Below, piece after piece: positions 62,331-64,000 of a DNA stretch of 64,000 nt. Position 1 is the first letter of the stretch; each line of letters starts with the position of its first letter. The position numbers and the translations under genes are program-made. The notes under the pieces are model-generated. The model made no database searches. It worked only from the letters and a program-made list of their open reading frames with translations, and was not told the origin of the DNA. Source of the stretch: Lanius collurio (taxonomy: Eukaryota; Chordata; Aves; Passeriformes; Laniidae); the NCBI GenBank assembly GCA_020086605.1, contig JACBWW010000004.1, positions 37,676,618-37,740,617 of the forward strand, given 5' to 3'.

Positions 62331-64000
62331 TACATATTTCCCCTCAAGATTTTCTATTTTGGGTTTTTAACTCATTCATGTAAGCATGAACAACATGTTT
62401 GTGTCAGTGATTTCCAAGAAACACTGCTGCCTATTGTTGGAAAAAAAACAAAACTCCTTTAAACTTCTAAAAGAAACACTAAACTTTTATGCTTGCACCC
62501 TTCTCCCTGCAGCTTCTGTTTTGTGAAAATATATTATTTTTACAAGTTATTAATAACTAATTTCTCTCCTCATCTGTTTAATAGCTCTTAAGTCATACAT
62601 CAGAATTTCCATAAGTTCAGCATTTTACTGATGTTTTCCACATCTTTCTGGCTCTATTTTATCTATTTTCAAAGAACTGAAAGCAATACTCTGGATTTTC
62701 CTTCAGTCAGAAGTGCACTTCTGTTGTTCATTTCTCAATTCCATTGTTAATAATTGCTGATGCTCAGTTTCTGCTCTGGCATTTCTTTCTTTTGTTTTTT
62801 TAATAGTGAATTTTCAGCTGAGTGACACATCAAATAATTTTCTTAAATAAGTTAAGTCTTTAAAAAAAAAAAACTATTTTAGTGCTTCACAGGATTGTTT
62901 TCACCTGTGTGCCTTGTTTTGCACTTACAACACTGGATTTTACTTGCCATTTCATTGCCAACTCGGTCAGTACAAGACTAACTCATGACAGTTTTAGTTT
63001 TGGCTATTGTGAATCATTTTTTGTCACCGTCAAATTTGCCAGTTCACTAGTATTCCTTTTTACTGAGCAATATATATTCTAGCACAGATCCAAATAGGAT
63101 CCCACTGGTCACTTATGGAACACCGTACAGTTTGAGCCAAACATATCACAAACTGCCCCTTTTCTTGGTGTTCTGCAGTGAAGAGATTCAAAACTGCCAG
63201 CATATTCACCAGAAATGGTGAGCAGCACAAGTAACTCCAGACAAAAAGAAATTAAATTTTACTAAGAAAAGATTTGAAGGTATTGAGGGATCTTGTGCTC
63301 TCATTGCAAGTGCATTTATCTGGTGTTTCAGTGTGTGATTTTGATCTGTGTTCCCCTGAAAGGGAAGTTGATTCAAGCTCACCAATGGTGTGCCTGTGTA
63401 ACTACTACTGGATTTCATGTGTAGACATAAGAAAAATTTTCTTCAAAAATAACTCCTTCTTGGTACTGCATAGCTACCCTTGCTACAATTGCATTAGCAA
63501 ACATTGTAAAAAGAAAACCACTTCCTAATAACAAAAAAAGGAAATGGTTGATGGCAAATATTTTATTACTCTTATTTTCTCCTATGACAAAGGGAAAATC
63601 CTCATGCATAGAGGAGAGGAAGTGCATGAGAACAGCTGACTAGGCAACTGCTTTGAAGAAGGAAATTTAGGAGATTTTGTTGTTCATAGGCTGGCCACAG
63701 CATTGGGCTTTTTGTGAAAAGAAAAAGCTATGTGACCAATTTGAAACAAGGTACAGATTCTGTGAGTAGTCACAAAAGCTGTAAGTCCTGGTCTTAGAGT
63801 AGCACTTCAAGAAGGGTTAGTGAGGACAGAGGAGCAGATGGAGCACCAGTCTAGTAAGCATGATGCTCAGGAAGGGATCAGAGGAAGGGGAGCTTCCAAG
63901 CCCAAGGATGAGAAGACTAAACACAGATGTAATAAGTGTGCACACTACACTGTTAGCCAGGAGGGGAGAAAGCTGTAGCTCACAGTAAATATGATGAGAT
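62331..64000. other. AT-rich noncoding sequence, nothing recognised
   Basis: No gene, RNA or mobile element recognised up to the window end. Open frames are below 85 codons and look random. Confidence 0.6.

Noticed and set aside
1..64000. CRISPR arrays, operons, prokaryotic promoters, phage or plasmid genes
   Set aside because: None is present. The window is vertebrate noncoding DNA with avian retroelements.

Overview
The window looks like a large intron or a gene desert from a bird genome, most likely a songbird. The evidence is compositional and repeat-based. The sequence is AT-rich throughout and CpG-poor outside a few patches. No open frame is recognisable as a known protein, and the longest is about 140 codons. 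There is no rRNA, no intact tRNA, and nothing of bacterial or phage type. The repeats that can be recognised are avian: CR1 LINE fragments, one ERVL-type solo LTR and one ERVK-type solo LTR. The last two resemble LTR families I know from passerine genomes. Repeat assignments are from memory of family sequences, not from a search.

Layout. 0-8 kb is plain AT-rich sequence with one exon-like block (2582-2780) and one GC-richer patch ending in A-rich sequence (5850-6200). 7.9-8.45 kb holds an ERVK-type LTR on the minus strand. 13.4-14.06 kb holds an ERVL-type LTR on the plus strand. 16.9-17.1 kb is a G/T-rich low-complexity block. 17.9-18.65 kb contains two exon-like blocks with good splice-site context. 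20.37-20.9 kb carries two co-oriented pieces of minus-strand CR1, one from the 5' region and one from the 3' end, with no reverse-transcriptase part between them. 25.2-25.6 kb holds a tRNA-like sequence, probably a SINE head, close to another minus-strand CR1 fragment. 27.1-27.5 kb is a hairpin-rich AT block that could be a conserved regulatory element. 35.0-35.1 kb is the 3' tip of another minus-strand CR1. 38.03-38.13 kb has a perfect 23-bp hairpin joined to a 25-bp tandem duplication. 45.13-45.36 kb, 49.48-49.96 kb and 51.0-51.33 kb are GC-elevated patches of unknown origin. 55.9 kb is a compound CA/TA microsatellite, and several short tandem repeats follow.

There is no set of genes here that works together. 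The recognisable content is retroelement debris and simple repeats in otherwise unique noncoding DNA. I found no strong case for an undescribed biological system. The best leads are the exon-like blocks (2582-2780, 17991-18084, 18499-18630 on plus; 32399-32821 on minus), the CpG-dense patch at 45 kb, the tRNA-like SINE head, the hairpin plus duplication at 38 kb, and the paired CACGTG motifs at 60.4 kb. All need conservation or transcript data.
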